Assembly (NCBI GenBank): GCA_964559865.1
Contig: CAZLJD010000003.1
Location: 1-60,246 of the forward strand
Direction: 5' to 3'
DNA from: JAGHAJ01 sp964559865 [NCBI: uncultured Synergistota bacterium]
Lineage (GTDB): Bacteria > Synergistota > JAGHAJ01
DNA length: 60,246 nt
Below the pieces are notes generated by a model. It was not told the origin of the DNA. It saw only the letters and a program-made list of their open reading frames with translations, and did not search any database. The translations under genes were made by a program, and so were the position numbers. How positions within the stretch are numbered: position 1 is the stretch's first letter; each line of letters opens with the position of its first letter. Of this stretch, positions 52,757 to 60,246 are shown piece by piece.

Positions 52757-53259
52757 TCTGCAATCCTCCTTACCCACTCAGGAAAAGTCCCACAAATATC
52801 CTCAATCTTTGCAGGTAATTCCTTTGCATATATCCAATGTATGTAAAGCTCGTTCGTATCCTCATCAATGTCCACTGTAAGTGTCCCAGGAGTGAGTGTT
52901 ATAGAATTAGCAAGCATAGTTATACCAAGATCTGTCTTGAGATTCGGAGATATTTTCACAATAGCAGGATTTATCTTGCCCGTAAAAACTCGTACGGCTA
53001 CATCAATATTAGCCTTCGCCATGGCAATAAAAAAAGGTCCAAAGGCGTAAATCAAAAACAGAATCCACCTAACGGGGTTCAGCATACGGTAATTCCTATA
53101 ACAACAAAATAACCTCCTACCAATAGCAGCCGCAATCACACCCGCAACGATACCAAAACCTATTTCAGGTTTACTCCAGTAACCCAAGGTACTACCTGAT
53201 GGAAATGTTAAAACGAGATAAGCCAAAAAACCCACGATGGAAGTAAGTATGAAGGGCAT
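52753..53259 (-). CDS. mbhA: membrane-bound hydrogenase subunit MbhA (MrpE-like)
   Basis: A 168-residue MnhE/MrpE protein. Two or three N-terminal helices are followed by the family's cytoplasmic domain with ILANSITLTPGT-type sequence (here TMLANSITLTPGTLTVDIDED) and HWIYA. First gene of the operon. The ATG chosen has GGGAGGTGTAGGA upstream. Together with mbhB-D and mbhF-H it builds the Na+/H+ antiporter-like half of the complex. Confidence 0.92.
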   Translation of the reverse strand: MPFILTSIVGFLAYLVLTFPSGSTLGYWSKPEIGFGIVAGVIAAAIGRRLFCCYRNYRMLNPVRWILFLIYAFGPFFIAMAKANIDVAVRVFTGKINPAIVKISPNLKTDLGITMLANSITLTPGTLTVDIDEDTNELYIHWIYAKELPAKIEDICGTFPEWVRRIAE

Positions 53260-53304
53260 TCCTACACCTCCCAAAGTTAATTTTATCACAATTCAGCAGA
53301 TACT

Positions 53305-53333
53305 ATTATAATCCTACCTCTCTCAAAAATCAA
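53305..53333 (-). promoter_or_regulatory. promoter of the mbh operon
   Basis: The minus strand has TTGATT and TATAAT 17 bases apart. The expected +1 is near 53298, leaving a leader of about 39 bases. The remaining bases up to the PfpI gene (53334-53447) hold A/T-rich sequence without clear hairpins. Confidence 0.7.
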
Positions 53334-53447
53334 CAACCAATACCCATTCTCTACAAAAATTGTTCACCTTATACACAAAATTTATAGAAAACAACTAAAT
53401 TATTAACCACAAGAAAAGGCATTAGTCAATGATATTTTTCCGTGACT

Positions 53448-54011
53448 TCACAAGCCAAGAAGTTTTATAAATTCCGATAACCACTGCGGATGGCCAGGCC
53501 AAGCCTGAGCAGTTACCAGATTACCATCAACCAAAGCTCCATCAATACCAACATCTACCCACTCTGCCCCCGCATTCCTAACATCCGGAGCAACAGCAGG
53601 ATAAGATGTGCACTTCTTACCACCAAGTACTCCTGCAGCAGCAAGCAACTGCGGACCATGGCAGATAGCAGCAACAGGCTTCCCTTGAGCAAAGAAGTCT
53701 TTCACAATCTCAATAACCTTAGGATTCAGTCTTATGTACTCTGGTGCCCTTCCACCCGGTATCAGGAGTGCATCGTAATTAGATGCATCAACAGTATCGA
53801 AGTCCGCATTGAGTGTAAAGTTGTGCCCCCTCTTTTCAGAATAAGTTTGATCACCCTCGAAGTCATGAATTGCAGTTCTGACAAAATCTCCCCTCTTCTT
53901 GTCAGGACAAACTGCATCTACCTCACAACCTACCACCTGTAAAGCCTGAAACGGCACCATAACCTCATAGTCCTCCACATAATCCCCTACTAACATCAAA
54001 ACTCTTTTCAC
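53448..54011 (-). CDS. PfpI/DJ-1 family protein
   Basis: A 187-residue class I glutamine-amidotransferase-like protein. The nucleophile elbow is [15 protein letters not shown] (Cys near residue 118) with the acidic partner in [15 protein letters not shown] (Glu near residue 14). [16 protein letters not shown] is the other family block. Family members act as deglycases, glyoxalases or chaperones; PfpI proper is called a protease. The function here is open. GTG start with AGGAGG nine bases upstream. Confidence 0.9.
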   Translation of the reverse strand: MKRVLMLVGDYVEDYEVMVPFQALQVVGCEVDAVCPDKKRGDFVRTAIHDFEGDQTYSEKRGHNFTLNADFDTVDASNYDALLIPGGRAPEYIRLNPKVIEIVKDFFAQGKPVAAICHGPQLLAAAGVLGGKKCTSYPAVAPDVRNAGAEWVDVGIDGALVDGNLVTAQAWPGHPQWLSEFIKLLGL

Positions 54012-54034
54012 AGGAACACACCTCCTAATACAAT

Positions 54035-54496
54035 TTAAGGATGAGTATCACTTATGCGTACTCTTCCAGTAACAGCAGCTACCACAACATAGATTCTCTT
54101 GCTCTCCCCCTCAACACCAAGCGTAATGGTAGTCCCCATATTAGGCGTACCAAGATAGTTAAAGTATATAGGATTAACACTGGAAGATAGGAAAACAACT
54201 CCTGCAGGTAGCTCAAATCTCTCCATACTCGTAATGTCAAAATAGACATACGCCTCTGAGGTTCCAATATTAGCTCGAAAGTAACAATTTCTATCAGCCA
54301 TAATGGCCTTTTGTTGGGTATAAGCTATCTTTGAAGCTACCATGTAAGCAGCGCCTTGCAGCTTACCGTAGCGTAAGCCCCCAATTGCAGAAACAAGCAC
54401 AAAAGAGGAAACTATCGCAATTACAGAGACAACAATTAGGAGTTCAACAAGGCTTGTGCCTCTCTTTATTCTGCTATCACCTCCTCTTAAAGGCAC
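54035..54496 (-). CDS. FimT/GspH-like pseudopilin
   Basis: A pseudopilin with [19 protein letters not shown]: the prepilin cleavage site, Glu at mature position 5 and one hydrophobic helix. A beta-rich domain follows, with [10 protein letters not shown] and FELPAGVVF, as in FimT/GspH minor pilins. Start uncertain: the GTG at 54496 has no good ribosome site and gives a 13-residue leader. An AUA at 54469 lies ten bases after AGGAGG and would give the four-residue leader MKRG, like the other pilins in this window. The gene overlaps the upstream ZnuA-like gene by up to 20 bases. Confidence 0.8.
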   Translation of the reverse strand: MPLRGGDSRIKRGTSLVELLIVVSVIAIVSSFVLVSAIGGLRYGKLQGAAYMVASKIAYTQQKAIMADRNCYFRANIGTSEAYVYFDITSMERFELPAGVVFLSSSVNPIYFNYLGTPNMGTTITLGVEGESKRIYVVVAAVTGRVRISDTHP

Positions 54497-55385
54497 TTAT
54501 CACATTCTCTATGTTGTACCTGAGCAGGTGGACATAATCATGTGTACCGGGTACAAGATTCAGAAACGGAGAAAGCCTTATCTCCTTAACCCCAGTTGCC
54601 TCCTTTATGACCTCTGTCACAGGAATCATCGTTCTTTCACTAACCACTATATACTTTATGTTCTCCTCCTTTATTTTGTTAACAAAGCTGTCTATCTTTT
54701 TATTGCTCACATATCCACCCTGATAACTAAGCAACACTGCCTCCTCTTTTATACCGAGAGCAACAAACAGGTAACTAAACTCTGGAGAGATGCTAACTAC
54801 CTTTCTCTCCGAAGCTGCAACAGAAGAAAGCGAACGCCTACCGGCGTCAAACAGCCCATCAATGCTCATCTGGTAATGTTCCATATTCCGTTGAAACATA
54901 GAAGCATTTTCAGATGACACCTTCGTAAGCGCCCTTCTAATCTCGTTGAGAGAGTTAGAGATAGCTGCAGGGTCAAACCATATGTAAGGATTCCTGTTCA
55001 TCAAGGGAATACCTTTTGTTAAAATAATAACCCTCAAGTGCCTATTATTACACATCTTGAGGAGTTTTGGAGCCCAGACTTCCAAATACCTTCCAATATT
55101 CACGAATATCTGTGCTCTTTGCAACAACGAAACATCGTTTTTGGGGTCATACCTCATAATATCTGTCCTCGGATCTGTGATGATACTCCTCACCTTAACC
55201 CGATTTCCTCCCACCTTTTCAACCCAATCGGAAAGGACATTTATCGTAGTGACAACACGGATTTTCTCCTCGTAGGGAGAAGCATAAGCCCTGCTCTTGT
55301 AAAAGAACAAAAAAGAAATAACCACACCAAAAACTATTAGGAGAATCAAATTACCACCCTCTTTGCCTGCATCTCGCCTAAGCAT
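54477..55385 (-). CDS. ZnuA-like metal-binding protein without canonical His ligands
   Basis: A 302-residue protein with an N-terminal anchor or signal (LILLIVFGVVISFLFFY, then SRAYA) and the ZnuA/TroA cluster A-1 binding-protein fold. VVTTINVLSDWVEKVGG, FVNIGRYLEVWAPKLL, NPYIWFDP and GTHDYVHLLRYNI are recognisable. The metal ligands are changed: the first His position reads RTDIMRYDP, the second His of NPHxWxDP is Tyr, and the third is in SPEFSYLF with no His. The His-rich loop is absent. No ATPase or permease gene is adjacent. Metal binding must be different or lost. Confidence 0.8.
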   Translation of the reverse strand: MLRRDAGKEGGNLILLIVFGVVISFLFFYKSRAYASPYEEKIRVVTTINVLSDWVEKVGGNRVKVRSIITDPRTDIMRYDPKNDVSLLQRAQIFVNIGRYLEVWAPKLLKMCNNRHLRVIILTKGIPLMNRNPYIWFDPAAISNSLNEIRRALTKVSSENASMFQRNMEHYQMSIDGLFDAGRRSLSSVAASERKVVSISPEFSYLFVALGIKEEAVLLSYQGGYVSNKKIDSFVNKIKEENIKYIVVSERTMIPVTEVIKEATGVKEIRLSPFLNLVPGTHDYVHLLRYNIENVISAFKRR

Positions 55386-55429
55386 CTAAACCATCACGCT
55401 GCGCCCCTGAAGTAATAGTTACATAATTA

Positions 55430-55459
55430 ATTATAACATTATAATTCGGCAAATAACAA
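55430..55459 (-). promoter_or_regulatory. possible promoter for the ZnuA-like gene
   Basis: TTGTTA and TATAAT lie 18 bases apart on the minus strand; a second TATAAT is at 55438-55443. The whole stretch 55421-55486 is an AT-rich divergent promoter region with several ATAATT words. Confidence 0.45.
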
Positions 55460-55477
55460 CCATAATTATTCAAATTA

Positions 55478-55486
55478 TGATATAAT
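55478..55486 (+). promoter_or_regulatory. extended -10 promoter for the secreted-protein operon
   Basis: TGATATAAT; no good -35. The first gene starts 43 bases downstream, after AAAGGAGAG. Confidence 0.6.
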
Positions 55487-55528
55487 CCTTATACGGAACA
55501 GATCACATCTACAAAGGAGAGAAGTAAT

Positions 55529-56248
55529 ATGAAAAAGTATCTCGTATTCTTTTTGCTGTGTGCAACCTTAAGTATCCACAGTATTGGATACGGCGCCATA
55601 CGACTGACAAAAAAAGTACCAGGGACTTTCCTTGATCAATACTATTATACATACACAAAGCAAGAAGACAAAACAACATTCATAAAAGAAGCGTTAAAAG
55701 AAGTAAAAGGCAAAAAACATTGGATAGAGATATGGAACCCAACCAAGGAGAAACTTGCAGTGGGAGTAGACAAAAAAATCGTAGTTGCAAACAGTATATT
55801 TGATAGCAAGAGGAAGATCATGGGAAAGTTCGTACTGAAGCTAAGAAGAGTGGTGAACAGCTATTACCCAGTATTTAAAGGTGCAAACCCAAAGAGTGGT
55901 GTATACTGGTGGGAAAATAACAAGAAAAAAGCAGGGAAGAATTCACCTTACATGATGCTCCTACGGGGAAAGAGAATGTTAACTCTCCACATTCACGAAG
56001 TAATAAATCGTCACGCATACCCCTTAGCCCTGGTAAACAACAAGAAGGACAAAACATTATCAGTAACATTCATGTTCAAAAACAAAGTAATGCTGCTAAG
56101 CCCGTATTATGCCATCTACATTCCAAGGTATAACTGCACAATAATAGAAAGTTTTTATGATACCTTTTCAACGAATGGGTTCAAGTACATACTGAAAGAT
56201 GCAGCAAAAAGGGGGTTTATAGGTCCCTCTGATCACAAAGGGGGCTAA
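55529..56248 (+). CDS. secreted protein of unknown function
   Basis: A 239-residue protein with a signal peptide (MKKYLVFFLLCATLSIHSIG, cleavage near YGA). The mature part is very basic and rich in aromatic residues, with GVYWWENNKKKAG near residue 130 and YYAIYIPRYNC near 200. A single Cys remains after the signal. I recognise no domain. It has a good ribosome site (AAAGGAGAG) and its stop overlaps the following beta-helix gene. An extracytoplasmic role together with the next gene is likely. Confidence 0.7.
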   Translation: MKKYLVFFLLCATLSIHSIGYGAIRLTKKVPGTFLDQYYYTYTKQEDKTTFIKEALKEVKGKKHWIEIWNPTKEKLAVGVDKKIVVANSIFDSKRKIMGKFVLKLRRVVNSYYPVFKGANPKSGVYWWENNKKKAGKNSPYMMLLRGKRMLTLHIHEVINRHAYPLALVNNKKDKTLSVTFMFKNKVMLLSPYYAIYIPRYNCTIIESFYDTFSTNGFKYILKDAAKRGFIGPSDHKGG

Positions 56249-56253
56249 TGGAG

Positions 56254-57249
56254 ATGAAAAGATTCAAACTAATCATCCTTATAGAAATTATAGTGTGTCT
56301 TCTGTGCGCTTCCCCATCTGTTGCCTTTCACGGGACAATAAGAAAGGACACTACCTTACACGGGAGAGTGCTAATAGACGGAGACATCGTTGTTCCACAC
56401 GGGAAAACCCTCACCATTGCACCGGGAAGTATCATAATTTTCACCCCCAAAGAAAGCAAGTATGAGGTGGTAAAAGATGGGCTCTGCAACATAGTGGTAT
56501 ATGGCAGGCTCATGTGTATAGGAGAAACATCCGCAAACATCTGGATAGGAACACCTGCATACGAGAACGGCAAACAGATACCCGGGTGGGGTGGTATCAT
56601 GTTCTATAACACTACGCCATCTACCATACAGTACACCAACATCAGATACGCAACAGTAGGTATTGGAGTAAATACAGCTTCTGTGTTAAAAATCCAACAT
56701 GTCCATATCTCAGATAACGAAATAGGGATATACCTAAAGCGTGCAACCCAGACACACATAAAGTATTCAACCTTATCTCAGAATTTCAAGGGAATCATAG
56801 TAAGCACAAACAAAACATTGCCAATACAATTCAACGAAGTAAAAGAAAATACCATCGGAATCTTACTAAGAGATGCAAACTACACTCACATACTTCAAGA
56901 CAAGATAAACAAAAACGGTATAGGCATAGCCATAATTGACAGCAGAAACACAAGTATAGAGAAAAGCACATTCAAGCACAATGTGTGGGGAATAGCCATA
57001 TCTAACAGTAGGGAAAATCTGACCAACATCTCAAAAAGCCTCTTCATGTTTAACTACATCGGCATAGTGGGATTTGAATCTTCCCAGATAAACTCCACTG
57101 GCAACGAGTTTCAGGTGAACAGCATAGCAATTGCACTCACAGACAGGGCAACAGTCAATGAATCAGAAAAGAGAAGTAACTTTATTGGAAACAAAAAGGG
57201 TATCTACTATTACAGTAAGGGCTACTACATTCCAAACACAAAATATTGA
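56254..57249 (+). CDS. secreted right-handed beta-helix protein
   Basis: A 331-residue protein with signal peptide (MKRFKLIILIEIIVCLLCAS, cleavage near VAF). Residues 30-110 start like other parallel beta-helix proteins: GDIVVPHGKTLTIAPGSIIIF. From about 110 to 310 there are regular 22-24-residue coils with Asn and Ile ladders (NEIGIYLKRATQTHI, NTIGILLRDANYTHI, NGIGIAIIDSRNTSI), the NosD/pectate-lyase-like pattern. No catalytic residues are evident. The ATG chosen is the second one, nine bases after AGGGGG; 56248 is the alternative. It may bind a surface or polysaccharide. Confidence 0.8.
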   Translation: MKRFKLIILIEIIVCLLCASPSVAFHGTIRKDTTLHGRVLIDGDIVVPHGKTLTIAPGSIIIFTPKESKYEVVKDGLCNIVVYGRLMCIGETSANIWIGTPAYENGKQIPGWGGIMFYNTTPSTIQYTNIRYATVGIGVNTASVLKIQHVHISDNEIGIYLKRATQTHIKYSTLSQNFKGIIVSTNKTLPIQFNEVKENTIGILLRDANYTHILQDKINKNGIGIAIIDSRNTSIEKSTFKHNVWGIAISNSRENLTNISKSLFMFNYIGIVGFESSQINSTGNEFQVNSIAIALTDRATVNESEKRSNFIGNKKGIYYYSKGYYIPNTKY

Positions 57250-57283
57250 CCAAAATCAAATACTGTCCTTTTTGCAACTTTCC

Positions 57284-57292
57284 TGATATAAT
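57284..57292 (+). promoter_or_regulatory. extended -10 promoter for the aminotransferase-tolC genes
   Basis: TGATATAAT 36 bases before the TTG start, with AAGGAGG in between. No good -35. Confidence 0.6.
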
Positions 57293-57328
57293 TATTACAC
57301 CAACACATACCCTAAGGAGGTGCCTCAA

Positions 57329-58486
57329 TTGGTATTAAACCGTTACTTAGACACCATCAAGCCCTCAGGAATAAGGAAACTGTTTGACTTGGCACAAAGC
57401 GCTAAGGATGCAGTGAACTTTGGCATAGGTGAACCAGATTTTGATACTCCCAAAATCATCAGAGAAGCTGCACAAAAGGCAATGGAAAACGGTATAACGC
57501 ACTACACCCCCAATGCCGGTTTTAAAGAACTCCGGGAAGCTATATCCCAAAAACTTCAAAAAGACAACAACATAAATGCAAGCACAGACGAAATAATCGT
57601 AACTGCAGGAGGTACTGCATCTCTACTTATCTCTCTTTATACGCTCATAAACCCTGGAGACGAAGTCATCATACCTGACCCAGGCTTCGTAGCATATGAA
57701 AACCAAGTAAAACTTTTCGGTGGCATACCAGTTCCATTTAGGCTAAGTGAAGATAATAACTTCCACCCAGACATAGAGCTACTGAAGTCTCTCATAACGC
57801 CAAAAACAAAAGCAATAATAGTAAATACTCCTTCAAACCCTACGGCAGCCGTATATACCAAAGAGGAATTAGAGGCTATAGCAGAAGTTGCATTAAAGAA
57901 CAATATTTACATAATAAGTGACGAACTCTATGAATACATCCTATATGATGGAAGAAAACATTACAGCATCGCCTCTTTTCCAGAGATGAAAAGACTAACA
58001 ATAACGATAAATGGGTTCTCCAAAAGCTACGCAATGACAGGGTGGAGATTGGGATACATAGTAGCAGACAAAGAGCTAATAAAGGCCATGTTGAAGTTCC
58101 AGCAGAACTCTATCGTATGTGCAAACTCTATCACACAAATGGCAGGGATAACTGCGTTAAAGGAGGCTGCAGAAGACGTAAACAAGATGTTAAAGGAGTA
58201 CACAAGGAGAAAAGAATTCATATTTAAAGCCATAAACGAGATTAAAGGCCTTTCATGTAAACAAATAGAAGGAGCATTTTACGCCTTCGTGAATATAAAA
58301 GACACAAACATGTCATCAGAGGAAGTATCCATGTATCTATTAAAAGACTATGAGGTAGTTACTGTCCCCGGTAATGCATTCGGGAAGTATGGTGAAGGCT
58401 ATATAAGGCTATCTTTTGCCACATCGATGGAAAAGATAAAAGAAGGGACAAAGAGGATGAAAGAAGCCATAGAAAGCCTAAGATGA
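57329..58486 (+). CDS. class I/II aminotransferase (aspartate/aromatic aminotransferase-like)
   Basis: A 385-residue PLP enzyme. Seen: NFGIGEPDFDTP near residue 35, HYTPNAGFKELREAI near 60, IVNTPSNPTAAVY near 165, SDELYEYILYDG near 195, and the PLP Lys in NGFSKSYAMTGWRLGY near 230. The final Arg for the substrate carboxylate is in YIRLSFATS. It is of the class Ib (Bacillus/Thermus type) group; the amino donor cannot be told from sequence. The start is TTG, eight bases after AAGGAGG; a GTG at 57320 lies in that site. Its stop overlaps the TolC-family gene by four bases (ATGA). Confidence 0.92.
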   Translation: MVLNRYLDTIKPSGIRKLFDLAQSAKDAVNFGIGEPDFDTPKIIREAAQKAMENGITHYTPNAGFKELREAISQKLQKDNNINASTDEIIVTAGGTASLLISLYTLINPGDEVIIPDPGFVAYENQVKLFGGIPVPFRLSEDNNFHPDIELLKSLITPKTKAIIVNTPSNPTAAVYTKEELEAIAEVALKNNIYIISDELYEYILYDGRKHYSIASFPEMKRLTITINGFSKSYAMTGWRLGYIVADKELIKAMLKFQQNSIVCANSITQMAGITALKEAAEDVNKMLKEYTRRKEFIFKAINEIKGLSCKQIEGAFYAFVNIKDTNMSSEEVSMYLLKDYEVVTVPGNAFGKYGEGYIRLSFATSMEKIKEGTKRMKEAIESLR

Positions 58487-59736
58487 CAAAGACAAAACTG
58501 GGTAAGCATCTCTTATTCACTTCGATATTAGCTGCTCTTATATTGATTGCACCAATCAAATGCTATGCAGTCATTGGTGTAAGTGACATTGTAACACTCA
58601 CGCTTAAAAACAATCGAAACATAAAGCGTGCAGAAGAATTGCTAAAGAAGGCGACCTTTGACTTTAAATCACAGGTCGCCTCCGTAATGCCTTATGTATC
58701 CCTTTCGACAAGGGTCTCCAAGACAAACGGGGTCTCACTCTACCACAACATAGGTATTACACTTACCCAGCCAATCGATGTAAGCGGAAAGATATCTGAT
58801 GCATTAAAGCTGGCAAATCTTCAAGTAAAAATGGCAAAGGCAAATCTTCTCGAAGTAAAGAGGAAAACCGTCTTTAAAGCAAAATCAATATTCTACCGTA
58901 TACTACTGGATAAAAGCTTAATAAAAGTGGAAGAAATGCATATTCACAGTCTCAAAGAGAGGTATAAAACGATATCTGAAAAGTACAAGAAAGGAATGGT
59001 TTCCTACCACGACCTCATAAGGGCGAAGGTTGACTTATCCAATGCGTATCCACACTACATAAGCCTGAAAAACACTCTCAAATCAGATACAAACGGTTTA
59101 TGCCTTTTAGTGGGAAAGTCAATTCGGAAAGAAACTCTACCCAAAAGTCTCCCATACAAACACTACAATCTCCCACCGGAATCTCTAATAGAAAAGCAAG
59201 CTCTAAAGAATAGACCAGACCTGTTACTTGCAAAACTAAACGAAGACTTAGCAAGATTGTCTCTCCTATTAAAGAAGAAAGAGAACTCCCCTCAGCTCAC
59301 ATTCTTGGCAAACTTCGTGCTCCACAGCTCTTTATCGAAGGAAAACCACAACTTTACACTCTCTTTGAACCTCAACATCCCAATTTACGACAGTAACAAA
59401 AACAAGTTCGACATAAAAAGTCAGGTAGCATACCTAAAAAGCATATCACTGGCAAAGCTCCAGCTCATAGAGGAGATAAAAAAGGAAGTCAAGGATGCCT
59501 ACAATAGTGTAAAGAAGGCAGAGAGCACTATAAGAGCAATAAAAGGCACTATACAACAGGCAAAACTGGGACTTAAGATAGCCACAACACGCTACAAAGA
59601 AGGGTTAAGCACATACTTAGACCTCATGAACAGCGAGTTAGCCTTGCATACAGCAAGGGTCAACATGTCTGAAGCAATTTACTCTTACCTAACCTCAATA
59701 GCAAATCTAAAACTGGTGGAAGGGGAAACACATTGA
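58483..59736 (+). CDS. TolC-family outer-membrane efflux protein
   Basis: A 417-residue outer-membrane channel protein. A signal peptide (LLFTSILAALILIAPI, ending CYA) is followed by two OEP domains. The repeats are visible as VTLTLKNNRNIKRAEELLKKA near the N-terminus and a second helix pair near 330-400 (ATTRYKEGLSTYLDLMNSEL). QPIDVSGKISDAL and NLNIPIYDSNKN are the beta-barrel entries. It would form the exit duct for the RND adaptor encoded next, and is firm evidence for an outer membrane. Confidence 0.92.
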   Translation: MTKTKLGKHLLFTSILAALILIAPIKCYAVIGVSDIVTLTLKNNRNIKRAEELLKKATFDFKSQVASVMPYVSLSTRVSKTNGVSLYHNIGITLTQPIDVSGKISDALKLANLQVKMAKANLLEVKRKTVFKAKSIFYRILLDKSLIKVEEMHIHSLKERYKTISEKYKKGMVSYHDLIRAKVDLSNAYPHYISLKNTLKSDTNGLCLLVGKSIRKETLPKSLPYKHYNLPPESLIEKQALKNRPDLLLAKLNEDLARLSLLLKKKENSPQLTFLANFVLHSSLSKENHNFTLSLNLNIPIYDSNKNKFDIKSQVAYLKSISLAKLQLIEEIKKEVKDAYNSVKKAESTIRAIKGTIQQAKLGLKIATTRYKEGLSTYLDLMNSELALHTARVNMSEAIYSYLTSIANLKLVEGETH

Positions 59737-60246
59737 AGAAAGCAATAATCACCATATCCATACTGCTCATTATAGGTGGTGGTCTTTTCTACTACAAAAC
59801 TCGTGTGCCAAAAGTGGCAAAAAAAAGGCACATTCCTACCATAGAAGAGATACAAAGAGCAAAAGGTATTCCTGTAGAAGTTTACAAGGTCCAATACAAA
59901 AACGTAAAGATATACCGGTCATTCATCGGAACAGTAGAACCAGAAAAGGTAATAAATATCACTGCAAAAGATAGAGACACCATAAAAGAAGTATATGTAG
60001 ATGTAGGAGACAGGGTAAAAAAAGGAGATAAACTCATAAGGATAAACAGAAGTACTATTAGCGCCCAATTGAGCGCAACATTAGCCAAACTGAACAAGGC
60101 GAAAAGGGATCTTATAAGGCTGAAGAAATTGTTGAAAAAAGGGGCAGTATCAAGATCAGATGTCGAAAATGCAAGGGTTGTATACGAGAGCATCTACTCT
60201 CAATACAAAGTGTTAAAGACACAACTATCAGACAGGATAATAGTCT
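59733..60246 (+). CDS. RND/HlyD-type periplasmic adaptor, N-terminal part (cut by window edge)
   Basis: The frame opens with TTG overlapping the tolC-type stop (TTGA), with AAGGGG upstream. It gives MKKAIITISILLIIGGGLFY, an uncleaved anchor or signal, then a variable linker. The biotinyl-lipoyl-like half-motif follows (VYVDVGDRVKKGDKLIRIN near residue 90), then the coiled-coil hairpin with LLKKGAVSRSDVENARVVYE near 135. About 171 codons are seen and the frame is open at the window edge. An RND pump gene is expected next. Confidence 0.88.
   Translation, partial: MKKAIITISILLIIGGGLFYYKTRVPKVAKKRHIPTIEEIQRAKGIPVEVYKVQYKNVKIYRSFIGTVEPEKVINITAKDRDTIKEVYVDVGDRVKKGDKLIRINRSTISAQLSATLAKLNKAKRDLIRLKKLLKKGAVSRSDVENARVVYESIYSQYKVLKTQLSDRIIV

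Noticed and set aside
55421-55486. AT-rich repeats between divergent genes as a replication origin or DnaA region
   Set aside because: No TTATCCACA-type DnaA boxes and no dnaA or dnaN nearby; the AT words are explained by back-to-back promoters.

Overview
The window is 60.2 kb of very dense bacterial chromosome: about 63 protein genes and one tRNA, no intergenic gap over about 190 bases, and no insertion sequence, prophage or CRISPR array. The gene content suggests a motile, anaerobic bacterium with a two-membrane envelope. It has the flagellar chaperone FliS with a FlgN-like partner, three type IV pilin-like proteins, a TolC-family channel with an RND-type adaptor, LspA, and a 14-gene H2-evolving [NiFe] membrane hydrogenase (Mbh). 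Heavy use of AGA/AGG and ATA codons and Lys/Glu-rich proteins fits a thermophile. I cannot place the phylum. Prp, a TRAP (MtrB) homologue and an arginine-phosphatase-type YwlE recall Firmicutes or neighbouring deep lineages, while TolC/RND argue for a diderm.

Layout. 1-1,027 (minus): two pilin-like genes and a coiled-coil gene. 1,071-9,219 (plus): two DUF4097 beta-solenoid proteins, polA, a TPR protein and mnmG. 9,200-11,681 (minus): a YhcC-type radical SAM protein, tRNA-Gly(CCC) and a membrane-anchored coiled-coil protein. 11,797-15,086 (plus): an iron-uptake operon (FeoC-like, DtxR-FeoA, FeoA, FeoB) behind a consensus promoter with a palindromic operator. 15,095-16,672 (plus): rqcH, apparently leaderless. 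16,599-26,411 (minus): ddl, two hydroxyacid dehydrogenases, MmgE/PrpD, ileS, lspA, nagA, thioredoxin and an RluD-type gene. 26,503-28,045 (plus): a flippase-like membrane protein and ogt.

28,042-40,618 (minus) is one very compact run: rplU, prp, rpmA, obgE, ywlE-like, fliS, flgN-like, M48 protease, dnaX, dnaE, mtrB (TRAP), pfkA, pyk. It links ribosome assembly, flagellar export, replication and glycolysis, and contains a tryptophan-responsive RNA-binding protein far from any trp gene. 40,689-45,167 (minus): a nitrogen cluster of glnA, an ANTAR response regulator, a sensorless histidine kinase, an asparaginase and a metallo-hydrolase; a strong hairpin sits at the predicted start of the glnA transcript. 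45,183-53,333 (minus): mbhA-N in the order known from Thermococcales. 53,448-55,385 (minus): a PfpI/DJ-1 protein, a FimT/GspH-type pilin and an odd ZnuA-like protein without its metal-binding histidines. 55,478-60,246 (plus): two secreted proteins of unknown function, an aminotransferase, a TolC-family channel and the start of an RND adaptor.

Two features run through the whole window. The plus strand is A+C-rich and the minus strand G+T-rich, regardless of which strand is coding, so the minus strand is probably the replicative leading strand; it also carries most genes. Promoters fall into two readable classes: near-consensus -35/-10 pairs 17 bases apart (feo, glnA, rplU, mbh, tRNA), and extended -10 boxes TG-N-TATAAT with little or no -35 (rqcH, the flippase gene, the aminotransferase, the secreted-protein operon, a pilin gene, the coiled-coil gene).
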